The notes beneath the pieces are model-generated. The model was not told where the DNA came from and did no database searches. It worked only from the letters and a program-made list of their open reading frames with translations. Below are positions 7,080-14,375 of a stretch of 64,000 nucleotides of DNA, in pieces. This stretch comes from an uncultured Rhizobium sp. (GTDB lineage: Bacteria; Pseudomonadota; Alphaproteobacteria; Rhizobiales; Rhizobiaceae), in NCBI GenBank assembly GCA_945952045.1, contig CAMFHE010000004.1, positions 124,001 through 188,000 of the forward strand, read 5' to 3'. The position numbers and the translations under genes are program-made. Every line of letters begins with the position of its first letter. Within the stretch, counting starts at the first letter, position 1.

Positions 7080-8603
7080 TCAAACCACCCCCGCCAGCCA
7101 ATCCCGCGCCAGAACGCCATCCTCGGCGGAAAGTCCATGGCCGGCGTCGATGCGTTTTGCGGTCACTGTCGCGCCGCAGGCGGTCAGCCAGGCTTCCAGC
7201 CGTTCCGCTTCGCCGACGAAGGCGTCCTGCGTGCCCGCGATCGACAGAACCGACGTTCCCTTGAGGTCGACATCCGGCAGCTCCGCCAATACCGGCATGG
7301 CGCGCAGCAGGATGGCGCGGCGGATGAGGCCGGGGTGAAGGCCCATGACGGCGGCGAGGAAATTCGCGCCGTTGGAAAGGCCGAGATAGGTGGTCTCGGC
7401 CGGGTCGATCCCGTAGCCGGTCTGCGCGCCCTCGACGAAGGCCTCGAAGGCTTCCGCCTCGCTGCGGATATCGGCCTCGTCGAAACGCGTCTGTTCGAAG
7501 CGGCGGAACCAGCGGGCGATGCCTTCCTCATGCGAGCGGCCGCGCAGGCCGAGCAGCGTCGCCGAGGGCGCGATCCGGTGGGCGAGCGGCATCAGGTCGG
7601 CCTCGTTGCCGCCGCTGCCATGCAGAAGCACGAGGGTTTCGTCGCCGGGGTTTTCCGGCACATGGAAACGATGCACGAAAGGCAGGTCGCGGCGCGGCAT
7701 GCGCGGCTCTCCCGGCAGCGAGAATTGCGGCATCAGCACCTTTAGATCCGCGGCGCGGCCGGCATCGTGATCGGGCACGAACAGGGTCTTGCCGAGTTCG
7801 CCGGGCGCCTCGTCGATGGCAAAGCCCGGGCCGTCTGTGGCGTATTCGATCAGCGTGCCGCCGGGCTCGCGCACATAAAGCGAGGTGAAATATTTGCGGT
7901 CATGGACATTGGTCGGCGCGGAATTCAGCCGGGCAAACCCACGCTCCGCCGCGCTCACCGCCGCGACATCGGCGGCGCGGAGGGCGACGTGATCGGCCGT
8001 TCCCGTGCCTGGAATGCCCGGCACGTAACCGCTGGCATCGCGCACATCGACGATATCGGTGTCCGAGAGCAGCCGCTGCACCGAGCCGGACACCGGCCCC
8101 GGCCGATAGCCGAAGCGGGTGACGAAGGCCGCCGTCTCCTCGGCCACATCAGTCAGCAGCGTCACGCCGCGCAGGCGGATGACCGCCGTCTCGTCGCCGG
8201 GCGCATCGACGCCGACCAGCTTGACGATGACGCCATCGGGATCCTTCAGCCGCAGCACCGGCTCGTCGAATTCGCGCGACGGCCCCTCGACCGCAAGCCC
8301 GCGCGACAATGCCCGCGTCAGCCAGCCGCCGATCGAGCCGCGCGGCACGGCAAGCGAAATTTCCGAGACCTGGCCATTGCCGACCCGCCCGGGCGCCCCG
8401 TCTTCCCAGACGAGAAAGGTGATCAGCGTGCCGGGCGAACCGGCCGCATCGCCATAGAACAGATGCAGCTGCTCGGCATCCTCATAGCCGCCGGTGCGCT
8501 TGACGAGGCTCAAGCCCAGAAAGCCGACATAGAAATCGACATTCGCCTGCACGCGGGCGGTGATGAGGGTGACATGGTGGATACCGGTCGTGGCGCTGTC
8601 CAT
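7080..8603 (-). CDS. VOC ring-cleaving dioxygenase fused to an alpha/beta hydrolase (MhqO-MhqD type)
   Basis: A 507-residue fusion. Residues about 5-270 are two vicinal-oxygen-chelate repeats (HHVTLITARVQANVDFYV opening, RKYFTSLYVREPGG, ligand glutamate in LIEYATD), like the ring-cleaving dioxygenase MhqO. Residues about 300-507 are an alpha/beta hydrolase of the phospholipase/carboxylesterase group like MhqD: oxyanion motif LLHGSGGN, nucleophile in GLSNGAN, acid in AGTQDAF, histidine in AGHGL. In Bacillus these are separate genes for quinone detoxification; here they form one polypeptide, which suggests coupled ring opening and ester/adduct hydrolysis. The ATG at 8603 follows GGAGA; the longer reading to 8702 lacks one. 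Confidence 0.85.
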   Translation of the reverse strand: MDSATTGIHHVTLITARVQANVDFYVGFLGLSLVKRTGGYEDAEQLHLFYGDAAGSPGTLITFLVWEDGAPGRVGNGQVSEISLAVPRGSIGGWLTRALSRGLAVEGPSREFDEPVLRLKDPDGVIVKLVGVDAPGDETAVIRLRGVTLLTDVAEETAAFVTRFGYRPGPVSGSVQRLLSDTDIVDVRDASGYVPGIPGTGTADHVALRAADVAAVSAAERGFARLNSAPTNVHDRKYFTSLYVREPGGTLIEYATDGPGFAIDEAPGELGKTLFVPDHDAGRAADLKVLMPQFSLPGEPRMPRRDLPFVHRFHVPENPGDETLVLLHGSGGNEADLMPLAHRIAPSATLLGLRGRSHEEGIARWFRRFEQTRFDEADIRSEAEAFEAFVEGAQTGYGIDPAETTYLGLSNGANFLAAVMGLHPGLIRRAILLRAMPVLAELPDVDLKGTSVLSIAGTQDAFVGEAERLEAWLTACGATVTAKRIDAGHGLSAEDGVLARDWLAGVV

Positions 8604-8718
8604 TGGCTGATCTCCGTGCATTGACTTTGATTGGCTGTAGCATCGGCGGCCGACCGCCGGAACAGGCAAGGCTGTTGACGCACCATTCGAAAAAATGAAC
8701 ACCGAACGTTTTCATGCC

Positions 8719-8751
8719 GAAAATTGTCGATTATCTTGCAGAAAATTGTCG
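8719..8751. promoter_or_regulatory. Two direct repeats in the divergent promoter region
   Basis: GAAAATTGTCG occurs at 8719-8729 and again at 8741-8751, exactly 22 bp apart (two helical turns), between the dioxygenase-hydrolase gene and allE. Such phased repeats are typical binding sites for a dimeric regulator. Which gene they control is not known. Confidence 0.4.
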
Positions 8752-8874
8752 TCAAACTATCGAGCCCGGCGACATCTGGCGTCAAACAGGCTATGGACAG
8801 GTCAGCCGGCCTTCCCGCCCCTCTTGCGCGCGGGAATTTCTGTATAAGGCGCGGCGAGACTCAAAGGGTAGATC

Positions 8875-9714
8875 ATGTCCAAGAAGAGCTATTTCTCCGC
8901 CGTCGGGGGCCATCCGCCCCAGTCCGACCTGCTGACCGGCCGCGCCGTCTTCACCGAAGCCTATGCGGTCATTCCGCAAGGGGTGATGAAGGATATCGTC
9001 ACCAGTTACCTGCCCTTCTGGGACAAGACCCGCTGCTGGGTGATCGCCCGTCCGCTCTCCGGTTTTTCCGAGACCTTTTCGCAATATATCATGGAGGTCG
9101 CCCCCGGCGGCGGCAGCGACCGGCCGGAGCCGGATGCGGGGGCCGAAGGCGTGCTGTTCATCGTCGATGGTGAGTTGCAGCTGACGCTTGCCGGCAAGAC
9201 CCACACGATGACGCCGGGCGGCTATGCCTTCATTCCGCCGGGCGCCGCCTGGTCGGTGCGCAACACCGCGCAGGCCGATGTCCGTTTCCATTGGGTGCGC
9301 AAGGCCTATCAGGCTGTCGACGGTCTCGACCATCCCGAGCCGCTTGTGCTCAACGAGCAGGATATCGAGCCCAACGCCATGCCCGGCACCGAGGGCCGCT
9401 GGGCGACGACCCGTTTCGTCGATCCGGCCGACCTGCGCCACGACATGCATGTCACCATCGTCACGCTGCTGCCCGGCGCGGTCATTCCCTTCGCCGAAAC
9501 GCATGTGATGGAGCATGGTCTCTACGTGCTGCAGGGCAAGGCCGTCTACCGCCTCAACCAGGATTGGGTGGAAGTCGAGGCCGGCGATTTCATGTGGCTG
9601 CGCGCCTTCTGCCCGCAAGCCTGCTACGCCGGCGGCCCCGAACCCTTCCGCTACCTGCTCTACAAGGACGTCAACCGCCACATGCCGCTGCGCCTCGGCG
9701 GCGGGGCGCGGTAA
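8875..9714 (+). CDS. allE: (S)-ureidoglycine aminohydrolase (bicupin)
   Basis: A 279-residue bicupin enzyme that releases ammonia from (S)-ureidoglycine to give (S)-ureidoglycolate in allantoin (purine) breakdown. The first cupin covers about residues 70-130 (EGVLFIVDGELQLTL, GYAFIPPGAAW) and the second about 190-270. The manganese-binding E, H, H pattern is visible in ETHVMEHGLYVL, with the glutamine in RAFCPQACY. The length matches YlbA/AllE. It stands alone here: no allantoicase, allantoinase or ureidoglycolate genes are in the window. The start follows AAAGGGTAGATC; the upstream 270 bp contains phased direct repeats. Confidence 0.85.
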   Translation: MSKKSYFSAVGGHPPQSDLLTGRAVFTEAYAVIPQGVMKDIVTSYLPFWDKTRCWVIARPLSGFSETFSQYIMEVAPGGGSDRPEPDAGAEGVLFIVDGELQLTLAGKTHTMTPGGYAFIPPGAAWSVRNTAQADVRFHWVRKAYQAVDGLDHPEPLVLNEQDIEPNAMPGTEGRWATTRFVDPADLRHDMHVTIVTLLPGAVIPFAETHVMEHGLYVLQGKAVYRLNQDWVEVEAGDFMWLRAFCPQACYAGGPEPFRYLLYKDVNRHMPLRLGGGAR

Positions 9715-9718
9715 ATGA

Positions 9719-9747
9719 CTTGACAAGCCAAATGAAGATTCACATAT
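9719..9747 (+). promoter_or_regulatory. Sigma-70-type promoter of the DUF3800 RNA
   Basis: CTTGAC at 9719-9724 and ACATAT at 9742-9747 are separated by 17 bp, matching the rhizobial CTTGAC-N17-CTATAT housekeeping consensus at 10 of 12 positions. It begins only 4 bp after the allE stop codon and would start transcription near 9754, where the outer stem of the RNA begins. Confidence 0.6.
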
Positions 9748-9751
9748 CTAT

Positions 9752-9886
9752 CTTGGCTAGTAAGGCCACAACCTAAACCGGAGGCTGGTGAACACATCAT
9801 CGGCGTCCTAAGCGCGGTGTAAACGCGCGGAAGTTTGGCATAGCCAAGAATTTGATCAAATGGCCCCGCATGGGGCCATTTTTTTT
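9752..9886 (+). ncRNA. Structured RNA upstream of the DUF3800 gene
   Basis: About 130 nt that can fold compactly. An 8-bp closing stem joins CTTGGCTA (9752-9759) with TAGCCAAG (9841-9848). Inside are a possible bulged helix (9772-9778 with 9833-9838), an 8-bp hairpin with two G-U pairs (9784-9791 with 9797-9804, loop ACACA), and a 5-bp GCGCG/CGCGC hairpin (9812-9816 with 9824-9828, loop GUGUAAA). The two loops are complementary (ACAC with GUGU), so they could kiss. An intrinsic terminator ends it at about 9886. Families of conserved RNA motifs next to DUF3800 genes are known from comparative genomics; whether this is one of them, and whether it regulates or binds the protein, is inference. 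Confidence 0.6.
9858..9886 (+). terminator. Intrinsic terminator between the RNA and DUF3800
   Basis: Perfect stem TGGCCCC (9861-9867) with GGGGCCA (9872-9878), extended by three A-T pairs, followed by eight T residues (9879-9886). The DUF3800 ribosome-binding site AAGGTGA starts one base later, so expression of that gene needs read-through or a second start. Confidence 0.85.
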
Positions 9887-9897
9887 AAGGTGATCGC

Positions 9898-10548
9898 GTG
9901 GGCAATGCTTTGGTTCTTCTGGACGAAAGTGGGGACTTGGGATGGAAACTCGACCAGCCCTATCTCGAAGGCGGATCCAGCCGGTATTTTACCATCGCGG
10001 CAAGTGTCGGGGTCAATGGCGATCACCTGAAGCCGGCTCAAGTCGTTCGCAAGCTGTCCAAGACCTATGGCTGGACGAGCAAGAACGAGAAGAAATGGAA
10101 GACACTTGGCTCGCAGGTGAAGAAGACCTTTGCCAACCTTACGGTCGAGATGCTCAAGAGCAATCCCAACCTGCATCTCCTCGTTTCGGTGATCGACAAA
10201 TCAAAGGTTCCCGACCATGTTCGCGGCCATCATCACCTGCTCTACGCCTGGGCAGCCTCAAGTCTCATAGCCCCGGCCATCCGCACCCTGCGCCAGTCGT
10301 CTGTCTGCCCGGACGAACTCAATGCCGGGTCGGATAAACTGTTAGAAAGCGTTTTGCGGAAGGACCTCTGGTTTCATCTGCGATCAAGGACGATGGTAAA
10401 CCGGATCGGGCGAAACAAATCGCTCGAAGATGGACTGGCCTTTTGCGATTACCTTGCAGGCTCCATTCAGTTTCACTTTGAGAAAGGCGAATCCGAGCCC
10501 TACAATATCCTCAGGGAACATATTTACATTCAGTTTCCCTGGACGTGA
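9898..10548 (+). CDS. DUF3800 domain protein
   Basis: A 216-residue protein of the DUF3800 family. The hallmark is the N-terminal VLLDESGD, whose acidic residues D9, E10 and D13 resemble the first strand of RNase H-like metal-dependent nucleases; a later aspartate lies in SVIDKSK near residue 100. There is no signal peptide or membrane segment. It starts with GTG at 9898, set by AAGGTGA at 9887-9893; the nearby ATG is out of frame. Immediately upstream are a terminator and a folded RNA with its own promoter. The codon choice is less GC-biased than in neighbouring genes, hinting at horizontal transfer. Function is not established; nuclease or toxin activity is inference. Confidence 0.85.
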   Translation: MGNALVLLDESGDLGWKLDQPYLEGGSSRYFTIAASVGVNGDHLKPAQVVRKLSKTYGWTSKNEKKWKTLGSQVKKTFANLTVEMLKSNPNLHLLVSVIDKSKVPDHVRGHHHLLYAWAASSLIAPAIRTLRQSSVCPDELNAGSDKLLESVLRKDLWFHLRSRTMVNRIGRNKSLEDGLAFCDYLAGSIQFHFEKGESEPYNILREHIYIQFPWT

Positions 10549-10595
10549 TCGCTCGATGGCAAAAACATAAGCCCCACATACGAAAGACAAAACCA

Positions 10596-11699
10596 ATGAG
10601 CCGAGACGAAATTTCCGGGCGGGAATGGGCCGATCATGCCGTGGGCCTGATCGAGGCGGATCAGCGGCGCTCGGCCGATACGCATCTGTTGAAGCTCGAA
10701 ACCGGCTTTTCCGGCGTCGATATCTATCTCAAGGACGAATCCACCCATCCGACCGGCAGTCTGAAGCACCGGCTGGCGCGGTCGCTGTTTCTCTATGCGC
10801 TGGTCAATCGCAAGATCCGCGAAGGCGTCGCCGTCGTCGAGGCGTCCTCGGGCTCGACGGCGGTCTCGGAAGCCTATTTCGCGCGGATGATCGGCGTTCC
10901 CTTCTATGCCGTGATGCCGAAGACCACGTCGGCCGAAAAGATCGCCACCATCGAACATTATGGCGGCCGCTGCCATTTCGTCGAGCCGGGCGTCTCGCTT
11001 TACGAGGCGGCGGCGCGGCTGGCGGCGTCTCTCGGCGGTCATTACATCGACCAGTTCACCTTTGCCGAACGCGCCACCGACTGGCGCGGCAACAACAATA
11101 TCGCCGAATCCATCTTCGACCAGCTGTCGCGCGAGCGCCATCCCGTGCCGCGCTGGATCGTGATGAGCGCCGGCACCGGCGGCACGACGGCCACCATCGG
11201 CCGCTATATCCGCTACAAGCGGCTGGCGACCCGCCTGCTCGGCGTCGATCCGGAATTTTCCGCCTTTTTCGATGGTTATGCCGGCAATGACCGCGCCGTC
11301 ACCTGCGACAAGCCTTCGCGCATCGAAGGCATCGGCCGGCCGCGCGTCGAGCCGTCCTTCATTCCGGAAGTGATCGACGAGATGGTGCGCGTGCCGGACA
11401 AGGCGGCCCTGGGCGCCATGCGGGCGCTGTCGCAGGCGCTGGGGCGGCGTGTCGGCGGCTCCACCGGCTCGAACATGTTCGCTTTGTGCTGGAAGGCGGC
11501 GGAGATGATCCGCAAGGGGGAGCAGGGCTCGCTGGTGTCGCTGATCTGCGATAGCGGCGAACGCTATTCGCGCACCTATTACGCGCCGGACTGGCTGGCC
11601 GGTTGCGGCCTCGACTGCGCGCAGTCCGAGGCCGATATCGAGGCGTTTCTGACAAGCGGCGTGCTGACCACCCCGCTCACATCGGCCCGCCAGGATTGA
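10596..11699 (+). CDS. PLP-dependent cysteine synthase-family enzyme
   Basis: A 367-residue fold-type II pyridoxal-phosphate enzyme. The PLP lysine is K57 in PTGSLKHR; the substrate loop is ASSGSTAVS; the phosphate-binding glycine loop is [12 protein letters not shown]. It is longer than CysK (about 310) and resembles the cysteine synthase/L-cysteine desulfhydrase branch (Cds1-like), which makes or breaks cysteine and can release H2S. The ATG at 10596 is the first conserved start; the GTG at 10545 would overlap the DUF3800 stop. No sulfur genes adjoin it apart from sseA 8 kb away. Family is firm; the direction of the reaction is not. Confidence 0.85.
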   Translation: MSRDEISGREWADHAVGLIEADQRRSADTHLLKLETGFSGVDIYLKDESTHPTGSLKHRLARSLFLYALVNRKIREGVAVVEASSGSTAVSEAYFARMIGVPFYAVMPKTTSAEKIATIEHYGGRCHFVEPGVSLYEAAARLAASLGGHYIDQFTFAERATDWRGNNNIAESIFDQLSRERHPVPRWIVMSAGTGGTTATIGRYIRYKRLATRLLGVDPEFSAFFDGYAGNDRAVTCDKPSRIEGIGRPRVEPSFIPEVIDEMVRVPDKAALGAMRALSQALGRRVGGSTGSNMFALCWKAAEMIRKGEQGSLVSLICDSGERYSRTYYAPDWLAGCGLDCAQSEADIEAFLTSGVLTTPLTSARQD

Positions 11700-11729
11700 G
11701 ACGGGCCGTTTGCGTTTGCTGAAGCCGGA

Positions 11730-12128
11730 TCAGTTGAACAGGCTGCGGGCGACGCAGTGGGATTTCTGGCCGAAACCGCTCGGCGAGCAGATGAACGGGC
11801 CGCGGCCATAGGCGGCGACTTCGGTGACATTGGCCATCTGCACCTCGAAGGTGCGGGTCTTCGGCTTGGCCGGCGGCTTGGCGGCGGCGACGCTTTGCGC
11901 TGCGACGCGCGATTGCTTGGCGGCGGCGACCTTGTGGGTCGGCTTATGCACGTTCAGCTTTTGCGTGGATGGCTTGGCCATGGCGGTGGCGGCCGGACGC
12001 TCGACGAGCGCGTTGTCCAGAGAACAGGAGGTCAGAAGCGCGGAGACGGCCAGAACACCGGCCACGAGAACACGGCGATACCCCCACGATCCGGATGTGG
12101 CTCCGGACCTTGCAGAATGCGATGACAT
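11730..12128 (-). CDS. Small hypothetical lipoprotein
   Basis: A 132-residue exported protein. After a basic N-terminus (RRVLVAGVLAVSALL) comes the lipobox LTSC, so the cysteine near residue 30 is probably lipidated. The mature part is a low-complexity, lysine- and alanine-rich linker (KPTHKVAAAKQ, AAAKPPAKPK) followed by a conserved-looking C-terminal patch with two cysteines (PFICSPSGFGQKSHC), which may form a disulfide. The ATG at 12128 follows GAAGGGG; a longer reading to 12275 has no ribosome site. Likely an outer-membrane-attached envelope protein that crosses or touches peptidoglycan. The specific role is unknown. Confidence 0.7.
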   Translation of the reverse strand: MSSHSARSGATSGSWGYRRVLVAGVLAVSALLTSCSLDNALVERPAATAMAKPSTQKLNVHKPTHKVAAAKQSRVAAQSVAAAKPPAKPKTRTFEVQMANVTEVAAYGRGPFICSPSGFGQKSHCVARSLFN

Positions 12129-12683
12129 GAATGCCCCTTCAAATGGTTGCCTGGCAATCGCCAGGGCATCCCGCGCGCGTCGACCGGACGTGTAAAGGAC
12201 GCCATAACGATCAGAATCTGCCGCACATATCCGCAAGCCCCTCGGCCCATACGGAACAGAACACCAGACTCGCATGAATAGATTAAAGAAGCGCTACGTT
12301 ACACGGAAAGGCGCTTGCAGGCCATCAGCGCGCCGCCAGCATTCCTGTCTCGGAATGGGCCAAGCCGATGGGTCGTTTCCAGCCCTGCATACTAAAGGCC
12401 GCCGCCCCGCACAATCCGTTTTTTTGGCAACGGGCCGCGCAATCCACGGCCAGGAACGCCACACGGGCGGCGCCCTTCGCCAAGGCGCGCTTAGGGCGGA
12501 TTAGCAATTGCACAATAATGAGAACGGATTAGCTCGAAGGCGGATAAGCCGGTCCAGGCGCTTCACCCGCGCATGGAAACCCGCGAAATTTTTTCGCCCG
12601 GCCGGGTTAAAGCGGCCGGAAAACCGCTCACCCCAAGCCGCAAGTGCCCTCCCCCTGCCGGGGAAGGGCGTGGAAAAACCGAA
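12129..12683. other. Gene-free stretch between the lipoprotein and manC
   Basis: About 555 bases with no supported gene. It holds the lipoprotein promoter region at its left end and the repeat-family palindrome at 12646-12669. A 76-codon ORF at 12274-12504 has no ribosome-binding site or recognisable content. Confidence 0.6.
12646..12669. repeat. Dispersed CCCTCCCC-type palindrome, copy 1
   Basis: GCCCTCCCCC and GGGGAAGGGC form a hairpin with a 4-base loop. Related palindromes occur in at least four other intergenic regions of the window (24581, 26481, 31247, 36991). Confidence 0.5.
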
Positions 12684-14111
12684 TCAGGTGCGGCCGAACT
12701 CGTCGACGATGCGCACGATGTCGTCTTCGCCGAGATAGGAGCCAGTCTGCACCTCGATCAGCTCCAGCATGATCTTGCCGGGATTGGCCAGACGATGCAT
12801 TTCGCCGAGCGGGATATAGACGGATTCGTTTTCGCGCAGCATCTGCACCTTGTCGCCGACGGTCACTTCCGCCGTGCCCTTGACGACGATCCAGTGCTCG
12901 GAGCGATGGTGATGCTTCTGCAGCGACAGCTTCTTGCCCGGCGTCACGAAGATGCGCTTCACCTGGAAACGGTCGCCGTTGCAGATCGAGGTATAGCCGC
13001 CCCAGGGACGGTAGGAGGTCGGGTGCAGCTCGGTCAGCTTCGAGGTCTTGGCCGACTTGGCGAGCAGCTTGACGAGGCTGCCGACATTCTGGCTGTCCTT
13101 GAGGTTGCCGACATAGACGGCGTCCTCGCTGGCGATGACGGCGACGTCTTCCAGGCCCTGAACGGCCAGATGCACGCCATGGGTCATGACCAGCGAATTG
13201 CGGGTGTTGACGACGGTGGTGTTGCCGGTCGCGACATTGCCGTCGGCATCGCGATCCCCGGATTTCCACACCGAATCCCAGCTGCCGAGATCGGACCAGC
13301 GGAAGGGCGAGGGAACGACCGTCGCGTTGGCGGTCTTTTCCATGATGGCGTAGTCGATGGAAATGTCCGGGCTTTTCGCAAAGGCTTCGGCATCGAGGCG
13401 GGTGAAGTCGAGATCGTTGACGGCGGCGCGCACGGCTTCGTTGGCGGCGCGCACGACCTCGGGGGCGAATTCGTTCATCTCGGCGAGCAGCGTCGAGACC
13501 TTGAACATGAACATGCCGGAATTCCAGTAGAAACCGCCGGCGGAAAGCATCTCCTCGGCCTTTTCCACGACCGGCTTCTCGATGAAGCGCTTGACGGCGA
13601 GGATGCCCTTCCCGGCCTCAGCGCCGCCTTCGATATAGCCATAGCCGGTGGCAGGCTCGGTCGGCGTGATGCCGAAGGTCACCAGCTTGCCGGCGGCAGC
13701 GCCTTCGGCAGCTATGCGCACACAGTCGAAATAGGTCTGGTTGGCGTCGATTTCGTAATCGGAACCCAACACATGGATGACGGTGTCGGCATCGAAACGC
13801 TCGGCGACGACGGCAGCGGCGGCGGCAAGCGCAGGCGCGGTGTTGCGCGCCATCGGCTCCAAGAGCACGGTGGAGAGCGCCACACCGACTTCACGGGCCT
13901 GCTCGGCGACGAGGAAGCGGAATTCCTCGTTGGTCAGCACGATCGGCGCTTCGTAGACGGCGGTGTCGGAGACGCGCATCAGCGTTTCCTGGAACAGGGT
14001 CTGGTCGCCGACGAACTGGATGAACTGTTTTGGCGCGGTGGCGCGCGACAGGGGCCAGAGCCGGGTGCCCTTGCCGCCGGCCAGAATGACGGGAACGATT
14101 TTCTTGCTCAT
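12684..14111 (-). CDS. manC: Mannose-1-phosphate guanylyltransferase / mannose-6-phosphate isomerase
   Basis: A 475-residue bifunctional enzyme. The N-terminal nucleotidyltransferase has VILAGGKGTRLWPLSR (residues about 7-22) and FIEKP, and makes GDP-mannose from mannose-1-phosphate and GTP. The C-terminal cupin isomerase domain has PGKKLSLQKHHHRSEHW and converts fructose-6-phosphate to mannose-6-phosphate. The length is normal for type II PMI-GMP (XanB/ManC/NoeJ). GDP-mannose feeds exopolysaccharide or lipopolysaccharide synthesis, but no polysaccharide cluster adjoins it. The ATG at 14111 is chosen because MSKKIVPVILAGG is the normal family start; an upstream ATG at 14150 is less likely. 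Confidence 0.93.
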   Translation of the reverse strand: MSKKIVPVILAGGKGTRLWPLSRATAPKQFIQFVGDQTLFQETLMRVSDTAVYEAPIVLTNEEFRFLVAEQAREVGVALSTVLLEPMARNTAPALAAAAAVVAERFDADTVIHVLGSDYEIDANQTYFDCVRIAAEGAAAGKLVTFGITPTEPATGYGYIEGGAEAGKGILAVKRFIEKPVVEKAEEMLSAGGFYWNSGMFMFKVSTLLAEMNEFAPEVVRAANEAVRAAVNDLDFTRLDAEAFAKSPDISIDYAIMEKTANATVVPSPFRWSDLGSWDSVWKSGDRDADGNVATGNTTVVNTRNSLVMTHGVHLAVQGLEDVAVIASEDAVYVGNLKDSQNVGSLVKLLAKSAKTSKLTELHPTSYRPWGGYTSICNGDRFQVKRIFVTPGKKLSLQKHHHRSEHWIVVKGTAEVTVGDKVQMLRENESVYIPLGEMHRLANPGKIMLELIEVQTGSYLGEDDIVRIVDEFGRT

Positions 14112-14375
14112 CTCTGCACTATCCTCAAAACTGGCGGCCGGTTTCGCCATGCCGGTCGAGACGACCGGGCAGGCTTCATCAAAAAGCCCGCGGCGTCTTT
14201 TCCGGTCATGCCCGGCGGAAGGTTCGTCGGCCCTGCCGGCGGCCCGCCTTCAAGGCCGCGCGAGGGGTTCTACAGCATAGGCCGGCAAATCGGAATTGAT
14301 TTCTGCCCCGCGATACACGTCATTTTGGGGTAGATGCGGCCTTGCGGACACAACCGGCTCCCGGGCCGGGGCGTC

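Noticed and set aside
9858..9886. Terminator considered as belonging simply to allE
   Set aside because: A separate promoter just after allE and the long-range stem 9752-9759/9841-9848 make an independent RNA more likely, although read-through from allE may also stop here.
12274..12504. A 76-codon ORF in the lipoprotein-manC gap
   Set aside because: No ribosome-binding site, no recognisable sequence and composition unlike the genes around it.
12573..14333. A 586-codon plus-strand ORF across the manC region
   Set aside because: It is exactly antisense to manC, lacks a ribosome site, and its composition is the usual shadow of a GC-rich gene on the other strand. The same applies to the long antisense ORFs under sseA, the chemoreceptors, mmsA, yeaH, amidase and the kinase.
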